Assembly: GCF_026241195.1 (NCBI RefSeq)
Contig: NZ_JAPFQO010000002.1
Location: forward strand, 1-64,000
DNA length: 64,000 bases
Direction of reading: 5' to 3'
DNA from: Pontibacter anaerobius
Lineage (GTDB): Bacteria > Bacteroidota > Bacteroidia > Cytophagales > Hymenobacteraceae
Position 1 is the stretch's first letter. Every line of letters begins with the position of its first letter. The notes under the pieces are model-generated. The model did not search any database. It was not told where the DNA came from and saw only the letters and a list, made by a program, of their open reading frames with translations. The position numbers were made by a program, and so were the translations under genes. Shown here one piece after another: positions 7,212 through 17,586 of the stretch.

Positions 7212-7826
7212 TTACATGGCGGCTTTCATATTTTGTTTTAACCGCAGTTGCGGCTTCACAAAAGTAATGAGTTTGTGCAGCGAATCCTCTATTGGCTCCT
7301 GATCGGTTTTAAGTATGAGGTCGGGTTGCTGCGGAGCCTCGTAAGGTGCGCTGATGCCGGTAAAGTTTTGTATAAGACCTTGCTGCGCTTTGGCATAAAG
7401 CCCTTTGGTGTCGCGTTGCTCGCATACCTGCAGGCTGCAGTTAATGTATACTTCCGCAAAGCGCTGCGGCCCCACAATCTCTTTCACTAGGGCCCTTTCT
7501 GATGCATAAGGGGAGATAAAGGCACAAATCACCACCAACCCGGACTCCAGCATAAGATTCGCCACCTCTGCCACCCGACGCATGTTCTCTTTCCTGTCTT
7601 GTGCTGTAAATCCTAGGTCCTGGCAAAGGCCGTTTCGGATGTTGTCGCCATCGAGCAGAAAAACCTTGTAGCCCAGGTGAAAAAGATGGTGCTCCAGGCG
7701 CAGGGCCAGGGTGCTTTTACCGGACCCAGACAGGCCCGTGAGCCACACCAGCCGTGGCTCCTGCTGCATCAGTTGCTTCCGCTGCTCATAGCAAACCTTC
7801 GACTCAAATGGGTAGATGTTTTGCAT
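7212..7826 (-). CDS. cysC: Adenylylsulfate (APS) kinase
   Basis: 204 residues, the usual length of stand-alone CysC. The P-loop GLSGSGKST is at residues 31-39 and the APS-kinase signature DGDNIRNGLCQDLGF at 59-73; FISPYASERALVKE and the KGLYAKAQ loop follow. It phosphorylates APS to PAPS in the cytoplasm. First gene of a cysC-cysQ pair. No ATP sulfurylase (cysND or sat) is visible in the window, so APS must come from genes elsewhere. Confidence 0.93.
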   Translation of the reverse strand: MQNIYPFESKVCYEQRKQLMQQEPRLVWLTGLSGSGKSTLALRLEHHLFHLGYKVFLLDGDNIRNGLCQDLGFTAQDRKENMRRVAEVANLMLESGLVVICAFISPYASERALVKEIVGPQRFAEVYINCSLQVCEQRDTKGLYAKAQQGLIQNFTGISAPYEAPQQPDLILKTDQEPIEDSLHKLITFVKPQLRLKQNMKAAM

Positions 7827-7942
7827 GGTTCCTCTAGGTTGAGCTGAAGTATAAGCTATACTTCAGACCAACTTGTACGGCAATAAGCCTGGAAAAGTCG
7901 TATAGCCTGCTTGACGATGTTAAACCGTACCAGACCAACGCT

Positions 7943-8839
7943 ATGAAAATTCTGCAAGGGGGCGCTCCCAAATGCGGTAACCTATGGCTTTACCAGATCA
8001 TACAGCAAATACTGCAACGTAACGGGCAATCCGTTTCAAGCTTTATTCAGCGGCAAGCAATCTATGAACTGGCAAAAACCTGGGACCTGAACTACCCCAG
8101 CCAGGCCAGCATTGATGTGCTCGACGTAACTGACCTACAGTACAGTTACCGCATCAGCAGCATTTTCCGGATGCCGGTGGAAAGTGTAGAAAACTACGTT
8201 GCCCAGACTGATCATGTATGGACGCACTCGCCGGTTTGCAAGCGTAGCGACGAACTGTTCAGCCTGTTCGATAAAAAAGTATACATTGTGCGTGACCCCC
8301 GCGACCGCGCCATCTCCGCCTCCAAATACTATACTTCGGGTTACATGCTGAAGTACTACCCACAGGAGGAAACCGATAGTGGCCGCTACCTGGAGAAACA
8401 TTTTGAGGAGCTGATGTTGGAGTGGGTATGGCATGTTTACGACCACCTGCGCCTGAGCCGCGAGTATAACATCCACATCGCATTTTATGAAGGGTTCCTG
8501 CTAGACTTTCAGCAGGAGCTGGGCCGGTTGTTGCGTTACCTCGAAATAGATTTGAACGAGGAACAGCGGCAGGAGCTGCAGAAGGATATGAGCTTTGCCA
8601 CCATGAAAACCCAAAACCCAAAACACCTGAAAAAGGGGCAGTCAGGTTATTGGATGGACCAGCTAACGGAGGCGCAAGTGGAGCAGGCAGGTATTATCGC
8701 AAGCCCCTTGATTCGTTTCCTGGGTTATCCGGATTCCATTGGCCAGCCCATGCAATACAGCCCTGAGCAGCCGCACAGGGATTTTGAGGAACTGAAGCAG
8801 GAGATCATCGCCTCCCAGCAGCCGCTGTACCAAAGTTAG
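7943..8839 (+). CDS. PAPS-dependent sulfotransferase
   Basis: 298 residues. The 5'-phosphosulfate-binding loop appears as GGAPKCGNLWLYQ (residues 6-18), a variant of the usual PKSGTTWL, and the 3'-phosphate motif as VYIVRDPRDRAISASKYY (113-130). These are the two PAP-contacting motifs of cytosolic-type sulfotransferases. The acceptor is unknown. It is divergent from cysC across 116 nt containing two TATACTT-type motifs, so PAPS supply and use may share a control region. Its stop codon directly abuts that of the convergent DinB gene. Confidence 0.8.
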   Translation: MKILQGGAPKCGNLWLYQIIQQILQRNGQSVSSFIQRQAIYELAKTWDLNYPSQASIDVLDVTDLQYSYRISSIFRMPVESVENYVAQTDHVWTHSPVCKRSDELFSLFDKKVYIVRDPRDRAISASKYYTSGYMLKYYPQEETDSGRYLEKHFEELMLEWVWHVYDHLRLSREYNIHIAFYEGFLLDFQQELGRLLRYLEIDLNEEQRQELQKDMSFATMKTQNPKHLKKGQSGYWMDQLTEAQVEQAGIIASPLIRFLGYPDSIGQPMQYSPEQPHRDFEELKQEIIASQQPLYQS

Positions 8840-9334
8840 CTACCAAACACCGAGCTGCCGGCCAATCGTCTTCAATTGCCCGATGTGGTAACCCGTGTGG
8901 TGCAGGATCGTTATGGCGGCCCAGGAGCGGGTTTTGCCGTTTGGCTGTACTTTAAACAGGTCGGTGGCCGGGGCTTTTACCAGTACAATCACTTCCTCCA
9001 ATTCTTGGGCATATGCATCTATGGCCTCGTTCCATTCCTGCTCACTTGCCGGCTGGTGGTTCTCCGGCCAATGCGCGTCAGGCCATACATCAATGTCCTG
9101 CTCCGGGTGCTTCATAAACTGCAGCAAAGTCTGCTGCCGCGCCCGGATATGCCCCAGCAGTATCCAAGCAGAGAAGTGCAGCCCGTCAAGTATAATTCCG
9201 GCTTTTTTAAAGTCGAACTCCCGCAGCAGGATTACGTTCGGGGCAAAGCCGCCTTCCAGCATTTCCACCAGTTGCTCCCTTACAAGCCCGGCTATCTCTT
9301 GTGTTGTTTGTTGGGGTATGTTTATACTTTCCAA
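8840..9334 (-). CDS. DinB-family protein (putative metal-dependent thiol transferase fold)
   Basis: 164 residues, four-helix DinB/YfiT-like. The probable metal-binding histidines lie in LHFSAWILLGHI (about 52-63) and ILHHTGYHIGQL (near residue 150), the last being the typical C-terminal HxxYHxGQ motif. Several relatives are bacillithiol- or mycothiol-dependent transferases, but the substrate here is not known. Its stop abuts the sulfotransferase stop with no base between. Confidence 0.75.
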   Translation of the reverse strand: MESINIPQQTTQEIAGLVREQLVEMLEGGFAPNVILLREFDFKKAGIILDGLHFSAWILLGHIRARQQTLLQFMKHPEQDIDVWPDAHWPENHQPASEQEWNEAIDAYAQELEEVIVLVKAPATDLFKVQPNGKTRSWAAITILHHTGYHIGQLKTIGRQLGVW

Positions 9335-9584
9335 ATTCGTTTCTTTTGATGGTTTATACTTTCAGCTCATCAGAAACGAGGAGGAGAGGGGTTGGGTTTA
9401 TACTTTGGATTGAGCGCCGAATAAAGGAGCTGGTATAGTGGCTTGGCTTCTGATAAACCGTTTGCTCTACATTGCATAGCCTGATGTTTTGGTAGTCTGA
9501 CATAAGCTTTACTTGCTGGCTGCTGACCTACTTTTATACTTAGGCGATACTTTTAGACTTTCATAGCCACAGCTTCTTCCTTCT
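9335..9584. other. Gene-free stretch rich in TATACTT motifs
   Basis: No gene seen. It holds several copies of TATACTT (9330, 9354, 9399 and 9535 regions) and leads into the long composite repeat. Confidence 0.5.
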
Positions 9585-10275
9585 GGCGCAAGTCTTCAGA
9601 CTTGTGTCTTTTTATGGTGTTGAGTTTGTAACTCAACTGGCTTGAAAAGCCATACTTATACTACTTGCTGTTCCGGACATCCTTGTCCGGAACCTTTCTG
9701 CCGCGGACTTCCTAGTCCGCGCAATCCGTACTTTATACTTCCAAAGCCACTGCTCTCTTCAACTGGATACAAGTTATTCTTCCTCGCTACCGTACATCCT
9801 CAGTCTTACAAACCTATCGTTTCAATTTTGGCTTTGGCTCCCTCCAGCCCGGGAGGGCTCGTCTTCCCGCATCGCGCTGGGAGCTTTTCTTTGCTCGCTG
9901 TCGCTTTGCAATCCCGCTCTCGCGGGACCGAAAAACTCCAAAGGCGCTCAACGGAAAGACTGGGATCAGTTTTCGATAGCCATTGCTATACCACTGGGAC
10001 CGGACTCCCTCTCCTGTTTTGGGGGTAGGGGCCCTCGAGAAAAGGAGAGGGCTGGGGAGAGGTGCAATTCCCCTCCTGGGAGGGGTTAGGGGTGGGTTTA
10101 CACTTTTGCTGATGGCAGCCATCCCCAACTATGAAACTTACACTTCAACATCAGTAATTACAGGCTCCCCGCCTTGGACAAGGAGGGGCAGGGGTGGTTG
10201 GACAATTCCCCTTTCGGGACTAGCCAAAACGGGAGTTTTGAGCTAGCGAGCGTAGCTCTTAAGGGGTGGGTTTAC
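9585..10275. repeat. Long composite palindromic repeat, copy 1
   Basis: Matches 29089-29785 block by block: CAAGTC-TTCA-GACTTG hairpin (9589-9604), GAGTTTGTAACTC hairpin, a block with CATCCTCAGTCTTAC, a block with GGCTCCCTCCAGCCCG, a block GGCGCTCAACGGAAAGACTG, G/C-rich CCCTCTCC...GGAGAGGG and CCCCTCC modules, and a final GAGCTAGCGAGCGTAGCTC palindrome. This copy also has an extra module with two perfect hairpins, 9671-9678/9685-9692 and 9703-9709/9714-9720. No transposase or believable gene lies inside. Confidence 0.8.
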
Positions 10276-10354
10276 ACCTACGCGCTTTACCACCAACCAT
10301 GCAGTTTATACTTTAACCAAATCTGTTACAGAAACCCCCATACCTTGCTACACA

Positions 10355-11971
10355 CTACAGCGTTTTGTCTCCTGTCACCACCTTCTTTAGGTACCATCCC
10401 TTTTCATCAACCACAGGCGCAGTTGTAGATGTTACTTGCACTGGCTTACCAGACAGCTCCAGGCGTTTCGTGCCACTATCTGTTCTCACATCCATGGGTA
10501 AGTTAAAGTCAATGTTAGGGATGCGGATGGAGTAGTTGTTTTCAGATGTTTGCTCCACCACAACCTCCGGCACCTCTGTAGTGCGCAGGTACAGGTCAAA
10601 GAAGGGCTTGATATCATACCCTGTTTCTTTTGTAAAGTACTCCTGCAGGTCAGCAGTTTTTACCTGGTTGCCATACGTATAGGCTGGGTCCAGAATAAAG
10701 CTTTTGAGTGTTCGAAAGAAGACCTCATCGCCGAGCATGTAGCGCAGCGAGTGCATTACATGGGCACCTTTAGAATAGATCTCGCCATGGTAAGCCTCGT
10801 CGGAGTCCACATTATTTTCCCGCATGATGATTGGGTTGCGGTTCGGAATATTCTTGCCGATTTGCTGCACGTGTTTCAGGTAAGCTTCGTGGCCGGCATG
10901 TTCCTCCACAAAAAGCCAGTCGCCGTAGGTGCAAAGGCCTTCCTGTATCCAGAAATCAGCCCAGTCTTTAACGCTTACTTTGTTGCCCCACCACTCATGG
11001 CCCAGTTCGTGGTGCAGCAGATGGTCATAAGGGGCGTCACCAACCTGTGTAAACCGGAACTTGTTACCGTAGGCGTTGATGGTCTGGTGCTCCATACCTA
11101 AGTATGGCGTTTCTACAATGCCCACTTTATCTTTCCGGAAGGGGTATTCGCCAAAGTATTTCTCCTGCGTCTTCAGGCTGATCTCCAGTATGTTCATCAA
11201 CTCTGGCGCCTTATCCGCATTTTGTTTGAGTAGGTATAGCACCATCGGCACCGTATTTCCATCCATGGTAGTATAGTCGCGGCGGGTAACGGCAAAATCG
11301 CCAACTGTAAAATTGATTCCGTAGTTGTTAATGCTATAGTCGGTCTTCCAGTGATAGGTGATCTGGTCTCCTTTTTTCTTTTCCGATACCAGCACACCGT
11401 TGGCCGCTACCTGGTAAGGGGCAGGCACCGAAATATACTGCTCCACACCCTCGTCCGGCTCGTCGGAAGGGTGGTCTTTGCAGGGCATAAAGATCTTGGC
11501 CCCCTCGTTCTGCGACGATAATCCTATCCAGTGCTTGCCATTTGCATCTTTCGTGAAAGTAAAGCCTCCCTGCCACGGCGGGCGTACTGCCTCGGGCGGG
11601 GTGCCGGCATAGTCTACCGTCACGGTTACCCGCTGCCCTGGCTGGTATGTCTGCTTCAGCTGCACATCCAGGGCGTCCTTACCTCTGGTATACTTTGCTT
11701 TCTTGCCGTTTACCTTCACGCCGCTCACGGTATAGGCATCAATCAGGTTCAGCCTGATCTTATTGGTTGGAGCCACCAGTTCTACCTCGGCATCGGCCGA
11801 GCCACCTATGGTACGTGCTTCCGGAGCCACCTCCAGCCGCAGGGTGTAGTGCTTCACATCAAAAGTGGCTTGCGCCGGGTCGAGAGGGCCGCCCCAGGTC
11901 CAGTTGTTGTCCTGCGCCTGAGTGGTGAGGCAGAGGGCGGAGAGTAGCGTGATGAGAAGGTGTTTTTTCAT
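10355..11971 (-). CDS. M1-family zinc metallopeptidase, exported
   Basis: 538 residues with a signal peptide (MKKHLLITLLSALCLTTQAQ). The zinc site is HELGH at 321-325 with the third ligand Glu344 in WIQEGL; GMEHQTINAYG (292-302) is the variant of the GAMEN exopeptidase loop. It is shorter than full-length aminopeptidase N because the C-terminal helical domain is missing, as in many Bacteroidota members. It probably trims peptides in the periplasm. The neighbour downstream is the composite repeat; upstream is the NamZ-like gene, 44 nt away. Confidence 0.88.
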   Translation of the reverse strand: MKKHLLITLLSALCLTTQAQDNNWTWGGPLDPAQATFDVKHYTLRLEVAPEARTIGGSADAEVELVAPTNKIRLNLIDAYTVSGVKVNGKKAKYTRGKDALDVQLKQTYQPGQRVTVTVDYAGTPPEAVRPPWQGGFTFTKDANGKHWIGLSSQNEGAKIFMPCKDHPSDEPDEGVEQYISVPAPYQVAANGVLVSEKKKGDQITYHWKTDYSINNYGINFTVGDFAVTRRDYTTMDGNTVPMVLYLLKQNADKAPELMNILEISLKTQEKYFGEYPFRKDKVGIVETPYLGMEHQTINAYGNKFRFTQVGDAPYDHLLHHELGHEWWGNKVSVKDWADFWIQEGLCTYGDWLFVEEHAGHEAYLKHVQQIGKNIPNRNPIIMRENNVDSDEAYHGEIYSKGAHVMHSLRYMLGDEVFFRTLKSFILDPAYTYGNQVKTADLQEYFTKETGYDIKPFFDLYLRTTEVPEVVVEQTSENNYSIRIPNIDFNLPMDVRTDSGTKRLELSGKPVQVTSTTAPVVDEKGWYLKKVVTGDKTL

Positions 11972-12015
11972 AGTATGGCTTCTGTTTATACTTGTTGTAT
12001 AGAGAATTCAGGAAA

Positions 12016-13263
12016 TCAATACAGCAGATACTTCTCGCGTACCTTTTGGAATTGCGCCAGTTCTTTGTCCCATTGTTTTATAATATCCTGTGGCTTTTTG
12101 CCGGCCTGCAGTTGCTCTCTGATCTTTGGTGTGCCCCACAACTTATCCATGCGGGCATCGCGCCATTCCAACTGCTCCGGGTAAATCGTTTGCAGCGCAT
12201 GTAGAATGTATACGGCCGCTTTAGCCGATTCAAATGTGTTCCGGTCGTTAACTACCATCTCGGCACCAAAACACTGCTCGCCCATAAATTTAGGTGGGTA
12301 AATCTTGATGCCATCCACCATACTATCCGGCACAAACGTAACGGGGCGGAAGGTTACGCCTTCCAGCTTATAGCTGTTGAACTGGTCTGCCAGTTTCTTC
12401 CCATCTATCCAGGGTGCAGCAATGCGCTCGAATGGGTGCAGCGTGCCACGGGATTCTGATATGTTGGTGCCCTCCAGCAGACAGGTGGCGGGGTAAACGG
12501 TGGCAGTGGTGAGGGTGAGCATGTTAGGGGAGGGCTTCACCCAGGGCAGTTGCGTGTCATCATACCACTGTTCGCGGTTGTAATGCTTCATGGGGATAAC
12601 CGTTAATTTGGCCTGTCGCAGCTTGCGGGCAGCGCGTTCTCCGTTAAACATGGTGGCCAGTTCACCCACTGTCATGCCGTGTACTACGGGCAACTGGGCT
12701 ACTCCGCTTATGGGCTCTCCTGCTTTTTCTCCTACCGGGCCATCTACATACTTTCCGCCAATCGCATTGGGCCGGTCCAGTACCAGGTAGGGGATGTTTT
12801 GCTCTGCCGCAGCCTCCAACACATAGTTCATGGTGGCGATATAAGTATAAAATCGTGCACCGATATCTTGTATGTCAAAAATCAGCACATCCACATTTCG
12901 CAGCATTTCGGGGGTAGGCTTGCGCACTTTACCATAAAGGGAGATGACCGGCAACCCGGTTTTGGCATCAGTGCCGCTGGCCACGTGCGTATCCTGATCT
13001 CCCCGGATGCCATGCTCGGGGCCGAAGAGGGTTGTCAGTTTTACATCCTGGCGCTCATGCAGCACATCCACCAGGTGGCGGCCATCTGGCAGCAGACCAG
13101 TATGGTTGGTTACCAGTCCAATGCGTTTGCCTTTTATCAGGGACAGGAACTCGGGCGTGAGCAGCTGCTCCGCGCCAATTATAACGCGTGGAGCCTGGGC
13201 AAAAGCGTAGGAGGACAGGCTAATAGCCAGCCAAAGCAGGACAAGAGAAAACGCTTGTTTCAT
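12016..13263 (-). CDS. DUF1343/NamZ-type exo-beta-N-acetylmuramidase, exported
   Basis: 415 residues with a cleavable signal (AISLSSYAFAQ). The DUF1343 core is clear: GKRIGLVTNHTGLLPDGRH, LFGPEHGIRGDQ, FDIQDIGARFYTYI, YLVLDRPN and VVHGMTVGELA. NamZ (GH171) releases terminal N-acetylmuramic acid from peptidoglycan fragments and is best known from cell-wall recycling in Tannerella and Bacillus. It is in the same direction as the M1 peptidase, 44 nt upstream, so both may serve degradation of wall or protein debris. Confidence 0.85.
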   Translation of the reverse strand: MKQAFSLVLLWLAISLSSYAFAQAPRVIIGAEQLLTPEFLSLIKGKRIGLVTNHTGLLPDGRHLVDVLHERQDVKLTTLFGPEHGIRGDQDTHVASGTDAKTGLPVISLYGKVRKPTPEMLRNVDVLIFDIQDIGARFYTYIATMNYVLEAAAEQNIPYLVLDRPNAIGGKYVDGPVGEKAGEPISGVAQLPVVHGMTVGELATMFNGERAARKLRQAKLTVIPMKHYNREQWYDDTQLPWVKPSPNMLTLTTATVYPATCLLEGTNISESRGTLHPFERIAAPWIDGKKLADQFNSYKLEGVTFRPVTFVPDSMVDGIKIYPPKFMGEQCFGAEMVVNDRNTFESAKAAVYILHALQTIYPEQLEWRDARMDKLWGTPKIREQLQAGKKPQDIIKQWDKELAQFQKVREKYLLY

Positions 13264-13335
13264 AGGGGTAAGATAGCGCTTTTCGCTGCGCTGTCAAACC
13301 ATTCGTGCAGTAGGGCAGAAAGCAGGGTGGTGGGC

Positions 13336-13794
13336 TTAGTGGCTGTAAAGGCCCATTAGTTCGCCGGAGCCGAGAATGTGGTTCTCCATCTGCAGAAAAA
13401 CCTGTTCTTTGGTGCTGCCCTCCGGCAGGCCTAATTTGGTATCCAGGGCGTACAGCCTGAAAAAGTAACGATGTGTGCTAATAGGAGGGCAGGGGCCGCC
13501 GTAACTGGTGTTCCCAAAATCGTTCACACCCACAATGCCTGGTCTGCTGTTTTCCTCTATCGTGTGTATAAGCGGAATGTCCCACATCAGCCAGTGAGTC
13601 CAGCTACCTTTGGGGGCATCAGGGTCGTCAACAAGTAAAACAAGGCTTTGGGTACCTTCCGGAAAGTCGCCGATCTCCAGTGCCGGGCTGATGTCTTCGC
13701 CGTCGCAGGTGTACTCCTGAGGGATGCTTTCGCCAGCTTCGAAAGATGGGCTGCTAAGCTGTAAATTTTGGGCTACTTTGGTTTCCATACTCAT
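13336..13794 (-). CDS. YbhB/YbcL-family PEBP-like protein
   Basis: 152 residues. The phosphatidylethanolamine-binding-protein fold is shown by YTCDGEDISPALEI, LVLLVDDPDAPKGSWTHW and the GPCPPISTHRYFFRLYALD stretch. The reading frame opens at a TTG at 13800; the ATG at 13794 (or 13788) is preferred. Bacterial YbhB/YbcL proteins have no firm enzymatic role. A single gene between NamZ and the LLM flavoenzyme. Confidence 0.88.
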   Translation of the reverse strand: MSMETKVAQNLQLSSPSFEAGESIPQEYTCDGEDISPALEIGDFPEGTQSLVLLVDDPDAPKGSWTHWLMWDIPLIHTIEENSRPGIVGVNDFGNTSYGGPCPPISTHRYFFRLYALDTKLGLPEGSTKEQVFLQMENHILGSGELMGLYSH

Positions 13795-13846
13795 AATCAA
13801 TGTTATTAAATGTACATCAGGTTATACGGGAAACAGTGCAATTAAT

Positions 13847-13901
13847 CTGAAGCCGCAACCCGCCATTTCTGCTAAACAGGCGTGGCGGGCTACGGCTTCA
13901 G
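13847..13901 (-). terminator. Long hairpin terminator of the LLM gene
   Basis: Outer stem CTGAAGCCG/CGGCTTCAG (13847-13855/13893-13901) and inner stem CCCGCCA/TGGCGGG (13859-13865/13883-13889), just beyond the LLM stop codon on the minus strand. Confidence 0.65.
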
Positions 13902-13908
13902 TAAAGCA

Positions 13909-14922
<1,014 letters not shown>

Positions 14923-15078
14923 CGTATACTTTGTATATTATAATTTGATAAATACTTTAGATGGCTTCTACATACTTCTTTAGAAGGCACACCAAAGTAT
15001 GACATATAACTCCTGTTTTTGTTTAGAAATGGGAGCTATACGTTTGTAGCAGGAATGAGCGATGGGCTTAAAGTATGC

Positions 15079-15624
15079 TTATTTCTCCGGAACGGTCCAC
15101 AAATAGATTTTGGCACCGTCTACCTCTACGGTTTGCTCAGGTTCCCAATCGCCCATGTCAAAAGCATGAGACACGATACGGGTTCCGGGCTTTAACTGCT
15201 CCAGCAGGATAGGCTGCAGCTTTTTATTAACGCTGGGCAGCAGGTACAGTGTCACCACGCTTGCTTGGCTGAAGTCCGAGTCAAACAGATCGCCCTCAAT
15301 AAAGCGCACTTTATCGGTAACGCCTGCCTCGCGGGCATTCTGGTTGGCTTCCTGTATGCGCTCAGGGTTTATGTCGATGCCTGTGCCGGTGGCGCCATAC
15401 TTCTTCGCTGCCGTTATCACAATGCGCCCATCGCCGCAGCCCAGGTCATAAAGTACATCGCCTTCCGAAACCTGTGCCAGCTCCAGCATGGCATCCACCA
15501 CAGCCTGTCGAGTAGGTACGTAGGGTACATCAGGTACCCGCTTCATGGTTTCCTGCGCCTGAACTATAACGGTGGCACAAAGCAAGATTAACAGCGTGAA
15601 GAGGGAGTTGGTTAGGATTCTCAT
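15079..15624 (-). CDS. Class I SAM-dependent methyltransferase with a signal peptide
   Basis: 181 residues from the ATG at 15624, chosen because it gives MRILTNSLFTLLILLCATVIVQAQ, a textbook signal peptide; the longer frame to 15669 would bury it. The SAM-binding motif I is YDLGCGDGRI, with GIDINPERI and FIEGDLF following. Export is odd for an enzyme that needs cytoplasmic SAM. The substrate is unknown. Confidence 0.78.
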   Translation of the reverse strand: MRILTNSLFTLLILLCATVIVQAQETMKRVPDVPYVPTRQAVVDAMLELAQVSEGDVLYDLGCGDGRIVITAAKKYGATGTGIDINPERIQEANQNAREAGVTDKVRFIEGDLFDSDFSQASVVTLYLLPSVNKKLQPILLEQLKPGTRIVSHAFDMGDWEPEQTVEVDGAKIYLWTVPEK

Positions 15625-15812
15625 ATGCCTCACTTTAAGTTTGAATAGTATAAAACAGGATTCTTTCACTACACATGTTTCGGTTTGTCAGCCGCCGGGT
15701 AAGGTGACGTAGAGAGATGAGAGGGGGCAGATAAAAGATAAGTCATACTTCTACGGGTTTGGCTGATTTACAGTTCTATGTAAATTTATACTTGTGCCTA
15801 AGCTGTTGGTGT

Positions 15813-17267
15813 TTAGCCTTCCTTTTTATTGGGATAATACTTGTTAGCGTTGCCATTTCCTGACCACCTGTTCAGAGCGGGCAGGGCAAGCAGCAACAGT
15901 ACCCCGATTAGCAGCACCGCTACCCCCACCAGGGCCCCAAGGCCGGTGTAGACCAAACTAGAGTAGAGCAGGTAGGCGCTGGTAAGGCAGAAGATAAGCG
16001 GTGTAAACGGGTAGAGCGGAACCCGGAACGGGCGGTTCAGATGAGGTTCTTTGCGGCGCAGCACAAACAGCGCAATGCCCACCAGCAGCAGGAAAAACCA
16101 GAACACCGGCGCTGTGTACTCTACCATCGTCTCGAACCCATTGCGGGTGATATAGCCCAGCCCGATCAGGGCGAGCGCGATGGCGCCCTGCACAAGGAAG
16201 GCATTAACCGGAGAGGAGGTCCTGGGGTTCCACTTGCCCAGGAAGCCGAAAACCGGGAAATCCCTGCCAAGGGCATAGTTAGTGCGGGCCCCGGTAAAGA
16301 TGGTGGCGTTTGCTGAAGTAAGTGCGGCTATGGCTACAATTACACCGATCAGCACCAGGCCGCCCTCTCCAAAAACAGCCCCCATCAGGTCCCCGGCCAC
16401 TGCACTAGACTGTGCCATGCCCTGCAGGCCCAGCACGTTCAGGTATGAGAGGTTCATGAGCACATAAATGGTGGTGATGAGGAGAATGCTCAGGATCATG
16501 ACGCTGGCCATACCTTTGCGGCCGGAGCGCAGTTCTGCAGAAATATAGGCCGCTTCGTTCCAGCCCCCGAAGGTGAGCAGCACAAACACCATCGCCAGCC
16601 CCAACGAGTTGGCAGTTTCAGGCGCAGCTGGCGGAGCAGAAGCTGTACTGCCGGAAGGTGCAAAGAACAGGCCGGCCGTTATCACGATCAGGATGCCCAG
16701 TACCTCCAGCGCCGTCAGCAGCTTCTGTGTACCCGCCCCCACACTTATCCCAATTATGTTAATGCCCGTCAGCAGGGTTACGACCAAAGCCGCATACACA
16801 ACCGACGACAACTCCCCAATACTATAGATCTGGGCGGCATAATCACCGATAATGAAAGCCAGAAGTGCGATGGAGCCTGTCTGGATGACGCTCATCCGGG
16901 CCCAGGCAAACAGAAAAGCTGGCTTCTTCCCGAAAGCGCGTGTCAGGAAGTGGTAGTCGCCGCCTGCATTAGGGAAGGTAGTGGTCAGTTCGGCATAACA
17001 CAGCGCCCCTATCAGCGACACCAACCCACCCAGCAGCCAGGCTACCAGGAACATGGCAGCCCCATCGGTATTGGCCGCCACCAGAGACGGTGTCCTGAAA
17101 ATACCCGCTCCCACTACTATGCCTACAATCATCGAAATAGCATCGACTTTACCCAGAACGGGTTTGGGCGCCGCAGAAGGCGTTATAGTGGCTGGTGCTG
17201 CTTGGGTAGGGGCCTGCTGGGCCTTAGCGCTTTGGAGGCTTGCTTCTTTACCCTTAAAGTATTCCAT
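15813..17267 (-). CDS. APC-superfamily amino acid permease
   Basis: 484 residues with about twelve hydrophobic segments after a roughly 40-residue Ala/Pro/Gln-rich cytoplasmic tail. The first helix carries the broken-helix motif VGIVVGAGIFRTPS and helix 6 shows the GGWNEAAYI region typical of amino acid/polyamine/organocation transporters. Inner membrane; the substrate cannot be told. Divergent from the DegQ-like protease gene across about 320 nt. Confidence 0.88.
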   Translation of the reverse strand: MEYFKGKEASLQSAKAQQAPTQAAPATITPSAAPKPVLGKVDAISMIVGIVVGAGIFRTPSLVAANTDGAAMFLVAWLLGGLVSLIGALCYAELTTTFPNAGGDYHFLTRAFGKKPAFLFAWARMSVIQTGSIALLAFIIGDYAAQIYSIGELSSVVYAALVVTLLTGINIIGISVGAGTQKLLTALEVLGILIVITAGLFFAPSGSTASAPPAAPETANSLGLAMVFVLLTFGGWNEAAYISAELRSGRKGMASVMILSILLITTIYVLMNLSYLNVLGLQGMAQSSAVAGDLMGAVFGEGGLVLIGVIVAIAALTSANATIFTGARTNYALGRDFPVFGFLGKWNPRTSSPVNAFLVQGAIALALIGLGYITRNGFETMVEYTAPVFWFFLLLVGIALFVLRRKEPHLNRPFRVPLYPFTPLIFCLTSAYLLYSSLVYTGLGALVGVAVLLIGVLLLLALPALNRWSGNGNANKYYPNKKEG

Positions 17268-17490
17268 AGGCTAACTGTTAAAGTATACGCCCTGGTGGCG
17301 CACCCGGTAAGTATGGTTTTGGTTAGAAAGCTTTTGTACGTTAAACGGCAGTAATTGAGTGGTTTATGCGGCGCTATTTTGTGGGGATATTAGGTATGAT
17401 ATAAGGAGGCGGAGCAGGAAACAGGCGTGCAGCTTCTGACGTGCAGGTGGCAGGCTCAGAGGGTTTGGACCGAACAAAACATATAAAAAG

Positions 17491-17546
17491 AGCCTCTCGT
17501 TAAAACAGGAGGCTACGGGTAATACCTCTTCACCCGTAGCTGTTTT
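17491..17546 (+). promoter_or_regulatory. Leader with two mutually exclusive hairpins, the second terminator-like
   Basis: Stem A AGCCTC/GAGGCT (17491-17496/17509-17514) and stem B GCTACGGG/CCCGTAGC (17512-17519/17533-17540) overlap at 17512-17514, and B is followed by TGTTTTT. The set lies 41 nt before the protease gene. The geometry is that of an anti-terminator/terminator switch. Confidence 0.4.
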
Positions 17547-17586
17547 TAGCTTGAGTGGTACGCAACATTAACCTGAGAGAAAAAGC

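Noticed and set aside
9642-10428. Several frames inside the long repeat
   Set aside because: They do not survive between the two repeat copies and have no domains.
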